The position numbers and the translations under genes are program-made. Positions 11,516-20,999 of a DNA stretch of 64,000 nucleotides are shown in pieces. The notes beneath the pieces were generated by a model. It was not told the origin of the DNA. It ran no database searches and worked only from the letters and a program-made list of their open reading frames with translations. The first letter of the stretch is position 1; the number at the start of each line of letters is the position of its first letter. Source of the DNA: Ariolimax columbianus (lineage: Eukaryota > Mollusca > Gastropoda > Stylommatophora > Arionidae); contig JAVGWX010000013.1 in NCBI GenBank assembly GCA_036924085.1, positions 59,302,390-59,366,389 of the forward strand. The letters are read 5' to 3'.

Positions 11516-12035
11516 TGTTACACTTTTTTTGTCTTGCTATATGACTTAGTACCACGGACGGTTGAACCTCTGTCGTGTGTTCATGGTCTAATAAACAAGA
11601 CTGAACTTAATGAGATTGGCGCCCTTCGTTCTAGTTGCAGACAGTGTCGTTGTTGGTGTGACTATGTAATGCAGACGTCTGATTATAATGAACTAGAACA
11701 CGCCAGGGAGAGATGCCTAACATATCACTCACGCGCTGAGTGATCTCCGTGTGGTCTCTTGGGGTTTTGGGAAAGGCAAGCTGCATAACGATTATCCACT
11801 TCTCCGCTGCCTTGCCGGATACCCGTTTATTGGAAAGGGTTCGAGAATAAACCCTAGGTAAAATTCTGCATATTGTGCTATTTCCAGTCGTCTCGATAAT
11901 GTTTAAAGTTCGCCAAATGTAGCTTAGAACGAGAGAGTGATACTAACAAAAAGCGTAGTTCTTCCTTACTTTTATCAAAAGTCAACACATTTCAGCAGAC
12001 ACAGCAAGAGAAAAGACTCTCTCACATATATATAC
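11516..12035. other. Unassigned 520-base stretch
   Basis: Holds a 69-codon open frame at 11534-11743 (plus), cysteine-rich near its middle (SSCRQCRCWCDYV), with no family I recognise and no splice context. The rest has no clear repeat or gene. Confidence 0.3.
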
Positions 12036-12039
12036 AAAG

Positions 12040-13140
12040 AGGGGGGTCTTTACCATACGTGATGATCCAACATCACATGACCTACACATATTTGATTATA
12101 TGCTTTAATCATATTGCTCAATCAGGCAGTTTCCTAATGTACAAAGTGAGTCGTCTTCATCACATGGAATAGAAAAACATTACATGGGATGGACCAATAT
12201 CACATGTGATAGACCAACAACACATGGGATGGACCAACATCACATGTGATGGACCAATATTACATGTGATGGACCAATATCACATGTGATAGACCAACAT
12301 CACATGGGATGGACCAACATCACATGTGATAGACCAATATCACATGTGATATATCAATATCACGTGACCTACATATATTTGATGGAATGCGCTGATCATG
12401 TTACCCAAATCAGACAGTTTCCTAATGCCAGGTAACCAAAAGTTGCTTCAATCTGGGCCTGTCCATTGCCTTGGAGTACCATAACGATCCAATCGCGTGG
12501 TGTTGGTTATCTCTCCATCTTATCGGCGAGCGGCTGCGTGGACGTCTGTAGTTGTTCAGCTACCAGAAAGACATCCGTCTCAACTATTTATCGCCAGTCA
12601 TGTGAACCACGTTACCAGCTCATCTGTACTTGTGAATTGAGGCAGACACAACGACATCCCGGAACCCAGTTAGTTTGCGTATGTCGTAATTTCAGACATG
12701 GTTTTACATTGAGATATTTAGGACACTTCGCTCCATTGCTCTGTAGGTAATTCTGAGTTTATTTCCTTCTGATTTGGGTAGACTACAAACGTCACACACG
12801 TACACCATCGATAGAATAACCTTGCTAATGAAGGTGTAGAACCTTGCCTTGACGTCTGTCATCTTCTGGAGTATCGGTTTAAAGCAGAGCCAACCCGCCG
12901 CACCCTGCGTGAGATCTCCTTATCATTGTTGTGGATGTTGTTTTCCTGGCCTAGGTAGACACACGCATTGGCTGTTTCGATGTGCGCATCTTCAAATCGC
13001 GGTTCCCTCGTAGGACAGAAAGTGATTAGTGGAAATTAGTTCTTCTTACTATTTATGTTCAGACCAACTGCTTTGCCTGATTTATTCAGCTCGTTTAAGT
13101 TCGGTTTCTACAATTCTGCAGCTGAAGATCACAATATATC
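12040..13140 (-). mobile_element. LINE-1 3' half, decayed
   Basis: Minus strand, from right to left: NKSGKAVGLNINSKK near 13045-13095, an ACVYLGQ block, VRRVGSALNRYSR, the RITERAM-type region heavily mutated, then 'GYLALGN' and the 3' UTR. The same family as 4045-4660. The 3' UTR contains a 20-bp tandem array (12165-12365). Several stops and frameshifts. Confidence 0.65.
12165..12365 (+). repeat. 20-bp array in the LINE-1 3' UTR
   Basis: About ten copies of a unit such as 'acatgtgatggaccaatatc'. The single-copy form, 'aacatcacatgacctacaca', lies at 12070-12090 and a related form at 4068-4090 after another LINE-1 copy. The array therefore grew from the element's own 3' UTR. Confidence 0.8.
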
Positions 13141-13149
13141 ATGCACAAA

Positions 13150-13510
13150 ACATACATATACGAAGCGTGTTCAAATAAAACCGGACCAAACTGCAACTAG
13201 TGAACATAAATACGATGCTCATGATGAGGTTACGTCTGGTGGTGTAAAAAGCACATACCAACGGTCAGGTTTGTAAATTGACATTATCCTATTCATAGTT
13301 TCCTCAGCAGACCATAGAAAACATATCGGGTGTGATACGCAATCCGTCCAGAGTTGATCAGCGAGAGGTGATTCGGTTTCTATCAGCTGAAGGATGTCGA
13401 CCAGTTGACATTCATTGCAAAATGCAAACAGTGTATGATGACAAAAGTGTGTCGATAACAACAGTGAAGAACTGGATAACAATGTTTAAAGAAAGTCGTG
13501 AGATGTATCT
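13150..13510 (+). mobile_element. mariner 5' end with HTH domain, copy 1
   Basis: A terminal-repeat-like start 'cgtgttcaaataaaaccgga' near 13160 is followed by a leader and a transposase N-terminus from about 13341: QREVIRFLSAEGCRPVDIHC, then ITTVKNWITMFKESRE. This is the paired helix-turn-helix DNA-binding domain of mariner transposases. The catalytic domain is absent; the similarity ends near 13505. Confidence 0.75.
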
Positions 13511-13804
13511 ATCTATATATATTTTCAGTCCACATGTCGGTGTCATGAGGAGGTGTGACCTCGTTTTTTTTTCATATTTTTTGCCAGGTGAAAATCCACA
13601 AGTGCCTTGTCAGATCAATCCCAACATCTGTTAGATACCTAAAATCTATTTTTTAAACTGGTGGAGGTGGAAGACGTTAATTAGAGCAAGGTAGACCCAC
13701 AGCCTGTCAGGCGCCATCTAAGCCGCTCAGCCAACGACATAACGAAGACCTGAAGATATAGCCACACATATCCTCCTTTGCAACATATTCTCTGTCGGAC
13801 GAAT

Positions 13805-14060
13805 ATCTCTAGAATAATTTGAGTAGATTTTTAACTTGAATTTTGCTCGAGCAGTGCTGTTAGGCCTACTCTTTTCTCTCCAACTGCTAATGTATTTATA
13901 ATGTGCGCGTCACTGCACACGGGTGTCTGATCTCACTACTCAGAGATGAGGGAAAATATTTACAGGTTGATCCATGTGAAAAATCCCAGTCTCCAAAGTG
14001 ATTTGAACCCATGACCTACAGAACCCGAGGTGAACACCTTACATCGAGACCACTGGGTAG
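13805..14060 (-). mobile_element. SINE-F (tRNA-derived)
   Basis: Minus strand: head 'cccagtggtctcgatgtaag' with an A-box-like region, B-box-like 'gggttcaaatcac', then 'ctgagtagtgagatcagac' and 'agttaaaaatctactcaaa'. Other copies are at 20610-20892, 27250-27467, 30945-31445, 44843-45095 and 50135-50375. The B box and the head order show a tRNA origin. Confidence 0.75.
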
Positions 14061-14097
14061 CCCCCCCCCCCCACCCCCCACCCCCCCCCCCCCCCCA
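14061..14097 (+). repeat. Poly-C tract (G-rich on minus)
   Basis: Thirty-odd cytosines with three single A interruptions, directly next to the head of the SINE-F copy. The minus strand has G-quadruplex potential. Length is likely to vary and sequencing errors are likely here. Confidence 0.9.
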
Positions 14098-14109
14098 CCG
14101 TAACGTGAG

Positions 14110-14496
14110 TAAACGCTACAATCTGCGCCTGACCTGGTCTCGGAAAATCCATCCTACACTCTCGTCCTTCTTTAGACATCTTTGTCCAGTTCTTTACTGT
14201 TGTTTTCGACACACTTTTGTCACCCTACCTTACCTGCATTCTGCGATGAATGGTAACTGGCTTACATCCATCAGCCCGTTAGAAACCGAATCAGCGCTCG
14301 CTAATCAAATCTGGACAAATTCCGTATCACACCAGCAATGTTTTCTATGGTCTGTTGAGGAAACTGTGAGAGGATAATGAAATTTTACAAACCTGACAGT
14401 TGGTATGTGCTGTTTACACCCGAATTTACGTCATCATGCACATTGTACGTATGTTTACTCGTTTCAGTTTGGTCCAGTTTAATTTGAACACGTCTA
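14110..14496 (-). mobile_element. mariner 5' end, copy 2 (inverted)
   Basis: Minus strand: terminal 'gacgtgttcaaattaaactg' at 14475-14496, the same leader as copy 1 ('agcacataccaactgtcagg'), then a broken helix-turn-helix region ending in 'acagtaaagaactgga' near 14185. It faces copy 1 (13150-13510), 640 bases away. The end abuts the TA repeat, as expected for an element that inserts at TA. Confidence 0.7.

Positions 14497-14568
<72 letters not shown>
14497..14568. repeat. (TA)n microsatellite
   Basis: About 72 bases of pure TA next to the mariner copy 2 terminus. Open frames across it encode only Tyr-Ile repeats and are not genes. Confidence 0.97.
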
Positions 14569-14575
<7 letters not shown>

Positions 14576-14589
14576 CGGTATATACGATA

Positions 14590-14695
14590 TATAAATGATA
14601 CGACACGGCGAAGGATCGGACAGCATGCAGGACCTTATTGACTACCTTGCATACGGCACACCTACCGGACTGAAGTCGAGGATATTGTATTGTAA
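14590..14695 (+). mobile_element. LINE-D 3' terminus, second short copy
   Basis: Matches 10520-10648 ('gatacgacacggcgaaggat', 'accttgcatacggcacacct') with a shorter ATTGT tail. It lies directly before U5, as the other copy lies before U4, so the two neighbourhoods share one duplication history. Confidence 0.65.
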
Positions 14696-14699
14696 TATA

Positions 14700-15180
14700 T
14701 AACTAACTTCTGCTGATCAACTGTCATCAGTGTCTTATCGAATATTTGTAAAACCAAACTATGTTCAACTGATACCATATCATGATATGAAAGTCCAATA
14801 ATTATAATACACGAATAACTTCTAATGACAACTTGACATCAGTGACGTAGTTAAAATACAAAAACTAACTTCCACTGAAAATCTGACATTAGTGGCATGT
14901 CAAATATATTTATCACTTCACGAAACATGATAACAATTTGTTGTCTCACTAACTAATTGTCTGCTGTTTCAGGTGGCTTTAATTCTCAATCCATAGCTGA
15001 CAATTTGGAAATACCGGTAAGTGAAGAAATGTATACGTTTCTAACTACTAGAACTTTGACTGTTATGTCAGTTATAGATTGAATATAGTCTGAGGGAATG
15101 GTTACAGTCTGTGTCTCTCACGACGGAGAGATCGGGTTCAGTTCTAGCTTCTGGCACGATATTTTCTAACTAGTCGAAAC
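14700..15180 (+). repeat. Unit U5 (micro-exon unit)
   Basis: The best-preserved upstream flank: 'caactgtcatcagtgtctta', 'tctaatgacaacttgacatc', 'atatttatcacttcac', 'tctcactaactaattg', acceptor 'ctgctgtttcag', a 44-base segment, donor gtaagtgaagaaatg, and a downstream flank that matches U2 to 'ttttctaactagtcg'. Confidence 0.62.
14973..15016 (+). other. Candidate micro-exon d (44 bp, probably dead)
   Basis: Both splice signals are intact, but the length is 44 and frame 0 has a TAG. Only the frame starting at the third base is open (GFNSQSIADNLEIP). Either it is spliced in another phase or it is a decayed member of the series a-d. Confidence 0.3.
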
Positions 15181-15914
15181 TCTCCATAAGTAAGCTTACC
15201 TTGCCGAGGTTGGACAGCTTGAGTACCGGAATGACCCAAGGATCTATTTCGGCGGGAGTTTTACTCCTGGCAAGGTCACCCAAGCCGGACAGGTCCTTGA
15301 AGATTGGCCAGACGAAAGGGCTGAGAAGCAGGTGGAGCCCTATAGGTGTAGCTGCAGAACCCACTGACGGTTGGTACATCCTCTGGGCTGCACAAACCCA
15401 TCCACACTTTATTTTAAGCATTCTTGTCTCGCATTTGTTGTCCTCTATCAATTATTACCATGGATGACAAAGAGATGCTGGCCAGCGGACATGGCATCGA
15501 TGCCCCTTTGTGACGATCTTCCAGGTGACGGGGAATGCCACACATACCATCACTACACTATGGGCTGATAAAACTGACGGAAGAAAGATCAGATAGCTGA
15601 CCCAGATGAATACAATGTGTCGTGTCCCTTGCAGGACGTGACGATCCTGGGACACCGACAACTGGACTTCCTCCCTTCGGGGATACTCGAAAGATGCGTC
15701 CATAACCCCCCTTCGCAATCATGATGCCTCTAAGACAACCGACTTTATTCGAGATCGAACGTTGCCTCGGTTACCAAGACCTGCCCTGCTATTCCACACC
15801 TGGCTAGGGAGAGCACTGACACGTATGCTACTAGGACTCCAAGTAATATACACTCACTACGCACTTCCAGTTCAACATATCAGGACCCCTGGTAATATAC
15901 ACTCACTACGCAAC

Positions 15915-16520
15915 CTCCAGTTCAACATAACAGGAATTATAAATACAAAGCCAGAACTGACTAAGCTCCTGATGGGTGTTGAAATCCACATGCCACTCAT
16001 CCAAGAAACAATGCTGCCAAAGGGCACCCCCTCCCATATCACAGGCTTTACAGTGTACCACTGCAAGTCCATCAAATGTCAGGGATTGGTGACATTTATC
16101 CGGAATGACATCCAGACAGAGGTTTCCGCTCTTGAAACAATGACGAAAATGACTCACATAAACTGATAGTCTGGATAGGGGGAAAACCGATAAAAATACT
16201 AAACATATACAACCCACCAAGAGCCCATCTCACACTGTAGATTCTCCATACTACTGATCTACAAAGACTGATCATTGCCGGCGACATGCATGGTCACTTC
16301 CCCTTGTGTGGCTATTCAGATAGGAACGCAACAGGAACAGCCATAGAGGAACTCACTAACACTACCACACTCATCCTGTTGTAGAACGACAATACCCCAC
16401 CAACACCGCTCCGCCGAGCCAGTGGAACCAAAAGCAGATCTGACATCACCCTTGTAACAGCCGATATGCACCCGTTTTGCTCAATTAGAGTCCTCGATGA
16501 CATCGGGAGTGACCACAGAC
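15915..16520 (+). pseudogene. LINE-I endonuclease domain
   Basis: Order of motifs in shifting frames: LQFNITGIINTKPELTKLL (15919-15975), LIQETMLP with the catalytic Glu block (15996-16019), KCQGLVTFIRNDIQTEV (16076-16126), IYNPP (16207-16221), IIAGDMHGHFPLCGYSD (16271-16321; normally GD.N.H) and VLDDIGSDHRP (16492-16524) with the SDH catalytic motif. At least two frameshifts. The usual GDFN Asn is replaced by His-context residues, consistent with decay. Confidence 0.7.
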
Positions 16521-17640
16521 CACAGACCAACACCAGAGAGTGACCACAGACCAATACACCTTGAGGTCACCAACATCAGAGAGTGATCACAGACCAACAC
16601 CAGAGAGTGACCACAGACCAATACTCCTTGAGATCACCAACACCAGAGAGTGACCACAGACCAATACTCTCTGAGGTCACCAACATCAAAGAGTGACCAC
16701 AGACTAACACCAGAGAGTGACCACAGACCAACACTAATTAGTGACCACAGACCAATACTCCTTGAGGTCACCAACATCAGAGAGTGACCACAGACTAACA
16801 CCAGAGAGTGACCACAGACCAACACCAGAGAGTGACCACAGACAAATACTCCTTGAGATCACCGACACCAGAGAGTGACCACAGACCAATACTCCTTGAG
16901 ATCACCAACACCAGAGAGTGACCACAGACCAATACTCCTTGAGGTCACCAACATCAGAGAGTGACCACAGACCAACACCAGAGAGTGACCACAGACCAAC
17001 ACCAGAGAGTGACCACAGACCAATACTCATTGTGATCACCAACACCAGAGAGTGACCACAGACCAATACTCATTGAGATCACCAACACCAGAGAGTGACC
17101 ACAGACCAACACCAGAGAGTGACCACAGACCAATACTCATTGAGATCACCAACACCAGAGAGTGACCACAGACCAATACTCATTGAGATCACCAACACCA
17201 GAGAGTGACCACAGACCAATATTCATTGAGATCACCAACACCAGAGAGTGACCACAGACTAACACCAGAGAGTGACCACAGACCAACACCAGAGAGTGAC
17301 CACAGACCAATACTCATTGAGATCACCAACACCAGAGAGTGACCACAGACTAACACCAGAGAGTGACCACAGACCAACACCAGAGAGTGACCACAGACCA
17401 ACACCAGAGAGTGACCACAGACCAACACCAGAGAGTGACCACAGACCAACACCAGAGAGTGACCACAGACCAACACCAGAGAGTGACCACAGACCAACAC
17501 CAGAGAGTGACCACAGACTAACACCAGAGAGTGACCACAGACCAACACCAGAGAGTGATCACAGACCAACACCAGAGAGTGACCACAGACTAACACCAGA
17601 GAATGACCACAGACCAACACCAGAGAGTGACCACAGACCA
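16507..17640 (+). repeat. 24/43-bp array grown from the SDHRP motif
   Basis: Two interleaved units. The 24-base unit encodes SDHRPTPE; the 43-base unit encodes SDHRPILLEITNTRE and then breaks frame. The unduplicated right edge at 17624-17675 reads SDHRPKHLEITNAREK and leads into the element's linker. The array is therefore an expansion of the catalytic SDH motif and the next dozen codons. From 17272 to 17796 the frame stays open because only 24-base units are used. Confidence 0.93.
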
Positions 17641-17754
17641 AAACACCTTGAGATCACCAACGCCAGGGAGAAAGTAAGAACCCAAATAACATCTCTCTCA
17701 TGGAATTACAAAAAGGCAGACTTGAAGTTTTTCCGGAGACAAATACGTCAACGT

Positions 17755-17995
17755 TTCTCGGACATGACGCAGTATATAGACGAGGTCTATTTTTAAAACC
17801 ACTACTGCATTGCTCCAGTCGACATGACGCAGGATATAGGCGAGGTCTATTTTTAAAACCACTACTGCATTGCTCCAGTCGACATGACGCAGGATATAGG
17901 CGAGGTCTATTTTTAAAACCACTACTGCATTGCTCCAGTCGACATGACGCAGGATATAGGCGAGGTCTATAGTAAAACCACTACTGCATTGCTCC
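17755..17995 (+). repeat. 60-bp array in LINE-I
   Basis: Four copies of a 60-base unit ('gacatgacgcaggatatagg', then 'gaggtctatttttaaaacca' and 'ctactgcattgctccagtc'). The second and third copies are identical as written; the last is slightly shorter. It starts within the element's frame (RFSDMTQYIDEVY) and ends before IPRGYMTKFKPYW. Confidence 0.93.
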
Positions 17996-18194
17996 AGTAA
18001 ACAAAGGAAGCCATCCCACGAGGATACATGACAAAGTTCAAGCCATACTGGAGTACCGAATTAGAGGCCACTGTCAATGATAGAAAGAAAGCAAGATGGA
18101 AAGACGAGATACAGCCTACCCCTGCAAACAAAATCAGTTATGACAGGCACTGCTAAAATCAAATTGCTGACCAGACAAGCAACAAGAGAATCAT

Positions 18195-18690
18195 GGGCTA
18201 AGAAATGTGGAGAGTTGGACTTGCGGAAAGATGGATAAGAAATGTGGAGAGTTGGACTTGCGGAAAGATGGATAAGAAATATGGAGAGTTGGACTTGCGG
18301 AAAGATGGATAAGAAATGTGGAGAGTTGGACTTGCGGAAAGATGGATAAGAAATGTGGAGAGTGGGACTTGCGGAAAGATGGATAGGAAATGTGGAGAGT
18401 GGGACTTGCGGAAAGATGGATAAGAAATATGGAGAGTTGGACTTGCGGAAAGATGGATAAGAAATATGGAGAGTTGGACTTGCGGAAAGATGGATAAGAA
18501 ATGTGGAGAGTTGGACTTGCGGAAAGATGGATAAGAAATGTGGAGAGTTGGACTTGCGGAAAGATGGATAAGAAATATGGAGAGTTGGACTTGTGGAAAG
18601 ATGGATAAGAAATGTGGAGAGTTGGACTTGCGGAAAGATGGATAAGAAATGTGGAGAGTTGGACTTGCGGAAAGATGGATAAGAAATCAT
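18195..18690 (+). repeat. 36-bp array in LINE-I
   Basis: About thirteen copies of a 36-base unit. The first copy is in the element's frame (WAKKCGELDLRKDG, 18193-18234), followed by TAA in each unit. The minus strand is open throughout, which is a by-product of the 36-base period. Confidence 0.93.
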
Positions 18691-19024
18691 GCTGCCTCAT
18701 ATCCAACCTTTCAGAAGATAAAGAAAAATCCCAAACCCATTAGAATAGAAAGATAATGAATAACATGAGTTTCTCAGAAAGCAGAAGTCCTGAATAAGTA
18801 CTTTACTAATGTTTACAACAAGCAAAAATGAAAGAATCCGGACAAGGCAATCAAAACACTCACCAACATGATGGATAAACAACCTACAGCTAAATATGAG
18901 ATCTTTGATAAGAATGTCACACTTCCAGAACTTAAGATGGTCCTAAAAAATGTAAGAAAGGTAAAGCCGCTGGACTTTATCGGATCACTAAAGAGATGCA
19001 CTTAAATCTCTCAAATGATGACCT

Positions 19025-19525
19025 CCATACCATTCTTGACCTCATTAACAAGATATGGATGAATGAATATCATCTTGACCTCATTAGCAAACCATGGATA
19101 ATAATACCAACTTGACCTCATTAACAAAACATTGATGAATGAATATCATCTTGACTTCATTAACAAAACATGGATGAATGAATATCATCTTGACTTCATT
19201 AACAAAACATGGATGAATGAATATCATCTTGACCTCATAAGAAAACCATGCAGAATGAATACCATCTTGACCTCATTACCAAAACATTGATGAATGAATA
19301 CCATCTTGACCTCATTAGCAAAACATGGATGAATGAATACCATCTTGACCTCATTAGCAAAACATGGATGAATGAATACCATCTTGACCTTATTAAAAAA
19401 ACATGGATGAATGAATATCATCTTGATCTCATTAACAAAGCATGGATTAATGAATACCATCTTGACCTCATTAACAAAATATGGATGAATGAATACCATC
19501 TTGACCTCATTACACAGCATGGATG
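19025..19525 (+). repeat. 39-bp array in LINE-I
   Basis: About twelve copies of a 39-base unit encoding MNEYHLDLISKTW. The first copy overlaps the element's own HTILDLINKIWMNEYH. The frame is kept over 92 codons (19248-19526). No element sequence is recognisable beyond the array. Confidence 0.92.
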
Positions 19526-19629
19526 AATGAATGTTATTAATAAAATGTATTTTACTTAATGACTGCCACTCGCGTGTGTAGGACTTTCTGTGTGTGTGTA
19601 TATATATGTAGTGCAGTGATGGCGCTTTC

Positions 19630-19925
19630 CTTAATATGCACGGTTGTCAAATGCCAGGTAGCCAAAGGTTGCTTGAAGCGGTGCCTGTTCTTCGCCTAGA
19701 AGTACCTTGATGGCACAAAGGCGGGTTGCAGGTCATCTGTCCATCTCATCATCGGGCGTCCTTCTCGTCCATCTGTCGTCAGTCATGCAGGCCACATAAC
19801 CGGCCCATCTGTTCCTTCGTATTGATGACATCTCGAAACTCTGGTCACGAATGTGGGAATTTCGGATATGGTTTTCTTTCTATATATTTATGACTCTATG
19901 CTCTATTGTTTGGAATATTTGGAAT
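19630..19925 (-). mobile_element. LINE-1 3' end, short copy
   Basis: Minus strand: 'NRAMS' region with mutated TERAM block, then the 'RWAGYVA..TDDRWTRRT' region near 19750-19830, and the tail 'ggctacctggcatttgacaa' at 19640-19662. Same family as 4045-4660; about 290 bases long and 5'-truncated. Confidence 0.65.
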
Positions 19926-19959
19926 CCTGGTATTCTTCTTCTTCTTCTTCTTCGTACGC

Positions 19960-20580
19960 AGTCAGACATCAACCTTTACTTTTTCGAAACAAGCAGCGGT
20001 CATCCTGAGGCTGTCGACACTGCCATAGAGCTTGTCTAGTGTTGCCACTGGTGATGGCCACATCTGCTCTCTCTGATCATCGTATGTCGGGCAGTTTTGC
20101 AGTAAATGTTCAGCGGTCATTTTCCCAGTACCACACGGGCATTCGTCAGTGCCACCTATCTTCAATTTGTTGAATAGTTGGTACCTCAGTCTATTGTGGC
20201 CAGTGCGAAGTCTGAAGACCACGACCTGCTCTCTTCTGTTCAACTGGTAATAGGCATCGTTTTTTGTGTAGCCAGTATGTTCGGTTTCCCATTTGGCCAT
20301 GTATCTAGCTCTAATAAGCCGTTTTGACTCTTCGTATGTCACACTAGTATCTGGTTGTAGTAGTCTTGCACCTTCTTTTGCCAGTCTGTTTGCCTCCTCA
20401 TTGCCTTGGATGTTGCAGTGGGATGGAACCCACTGTACCACTACTCTTTTTGGTGCGGACTGCTGGCATAGTTGACAGAGTACTGCTCTTAAATCATTAA
20501 GTTCAGTATTTTTCTGGCTTTTTAGTGCTCTGGTATTCAAATAGGCATATTTAATGTCTGTTTCCATGTAGCCAAAGGCT
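19960..20580 (-). mobile_element. LINE-M RNase H domain and 3' coding end
   Basis: One open frame of 201 codons on the minus strand (20567-19962). Residues about 42-60 read VVVQWVPSHCNIQGNEEAN, the last RNase HI motif of I-type LINEs. The tail block FRLRTGHNRLRYQLFNKLKI and a zinc-knuckle-like CPCG...EHLLQNC segment follow (near residues 130-165). The first two RNase H motifs are missing, so it is 5'-truncated. Its first codons overlap the 45-bp module shared with SINE-F tails. The intact frame shows a younger copy than its neighbours. Confidence 0.85.
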
Positions 20581-20609
20581 TCGGGTTCGTGTAATATACA
20601 TGTCAGAGC

Positions 20610-20892
20610 TGCCTGCGGGTTACTATGCCTGAGGGAAGGTACAAATAATTTGGGTAGATTTTAAACGTGAATTTTTGAATTTGTTTCCGGGCAGCGGCTG
20701 TTAAGCCTACTCCTTTCAATTTCTAACTGCCAAGAAATGTGTAACTTGCTCAATACTAAAGACGGGAGTCTGATCTCACTAACTTTCCAGACGATCCAGG
20801 TGAAAAAATCCCAGTCTTCACTGTTATTCAACCTGCGACCTCTGGCACCCGAAGCGAACACTTTACCTTTAGACCACTGAGTCCTTGCTCCA
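20610..20892 (-). mobile_element. SINE-F copy
   Basis: Minus strand: head 'ggactcagtggtctaaaggt', B-box region 'ggtcgcaggttgaataac', 'tagtgagatcagactccc', and a 3' part with 'aaaatctacccaaattattt'. The neighbouring run 20890-20970 has short 'attgg(t)ct(a)ttg' repeats of no known class. Confidence 0.7.
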
Positions 20893-20999
20893 TTGGTCAA
20901 TTGGTTTATTGCTAAATTGCTCTATTGGCACATTGGTCTATTCCTCTATTGGTCTATTTCTCTATTGGTCTCACGGTTAGCACGGAAAACGGAGGTACT

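Larger units (their letters stand above)
15190..19530 (+). mobile_element. LINE-I: endonuclease to pre-RT region
   Basis: A non-LTR retrotransposon copy with repeat R in its 5' part (15380-15720), an apurinic-type endonuclease domain (15915-16520) and the linker towards the RT: WNYKKADLKFFRRQIRQRF (17702-17758), then IPRGYMTKFKPYWSTELEAT (18014-18073), KNVRKVKPLDF-like and HTILDLINKIWMNEYH near 19030-19070. The RT domain itself is absent. Four tandem arrays interrupt it, each made from adjoining coding sequence. Many stops. The endonuclease plus an RNase-H type tail elsewhere suggest an I/Jockey-type clade. Confidence 0.75.

Noticed and set aside
11534..11743. Small cysteine-rich secreted protein
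   Set aside because: A few clustered cysteines, but no signal peptide, no exon boundaries and no second copy.
14385..14626. Open frames of Tyr-Ile repeats
   Set aside because: Translation of a (TA)n tract.
18061..18706. Two long minus-strand frames (SPTLHISYPSFRK repeats)
   Set aside because: They arise from the 36-bp array. The parent coding sequence (KKCGELDLRKDG) is on plus within LINE-I.
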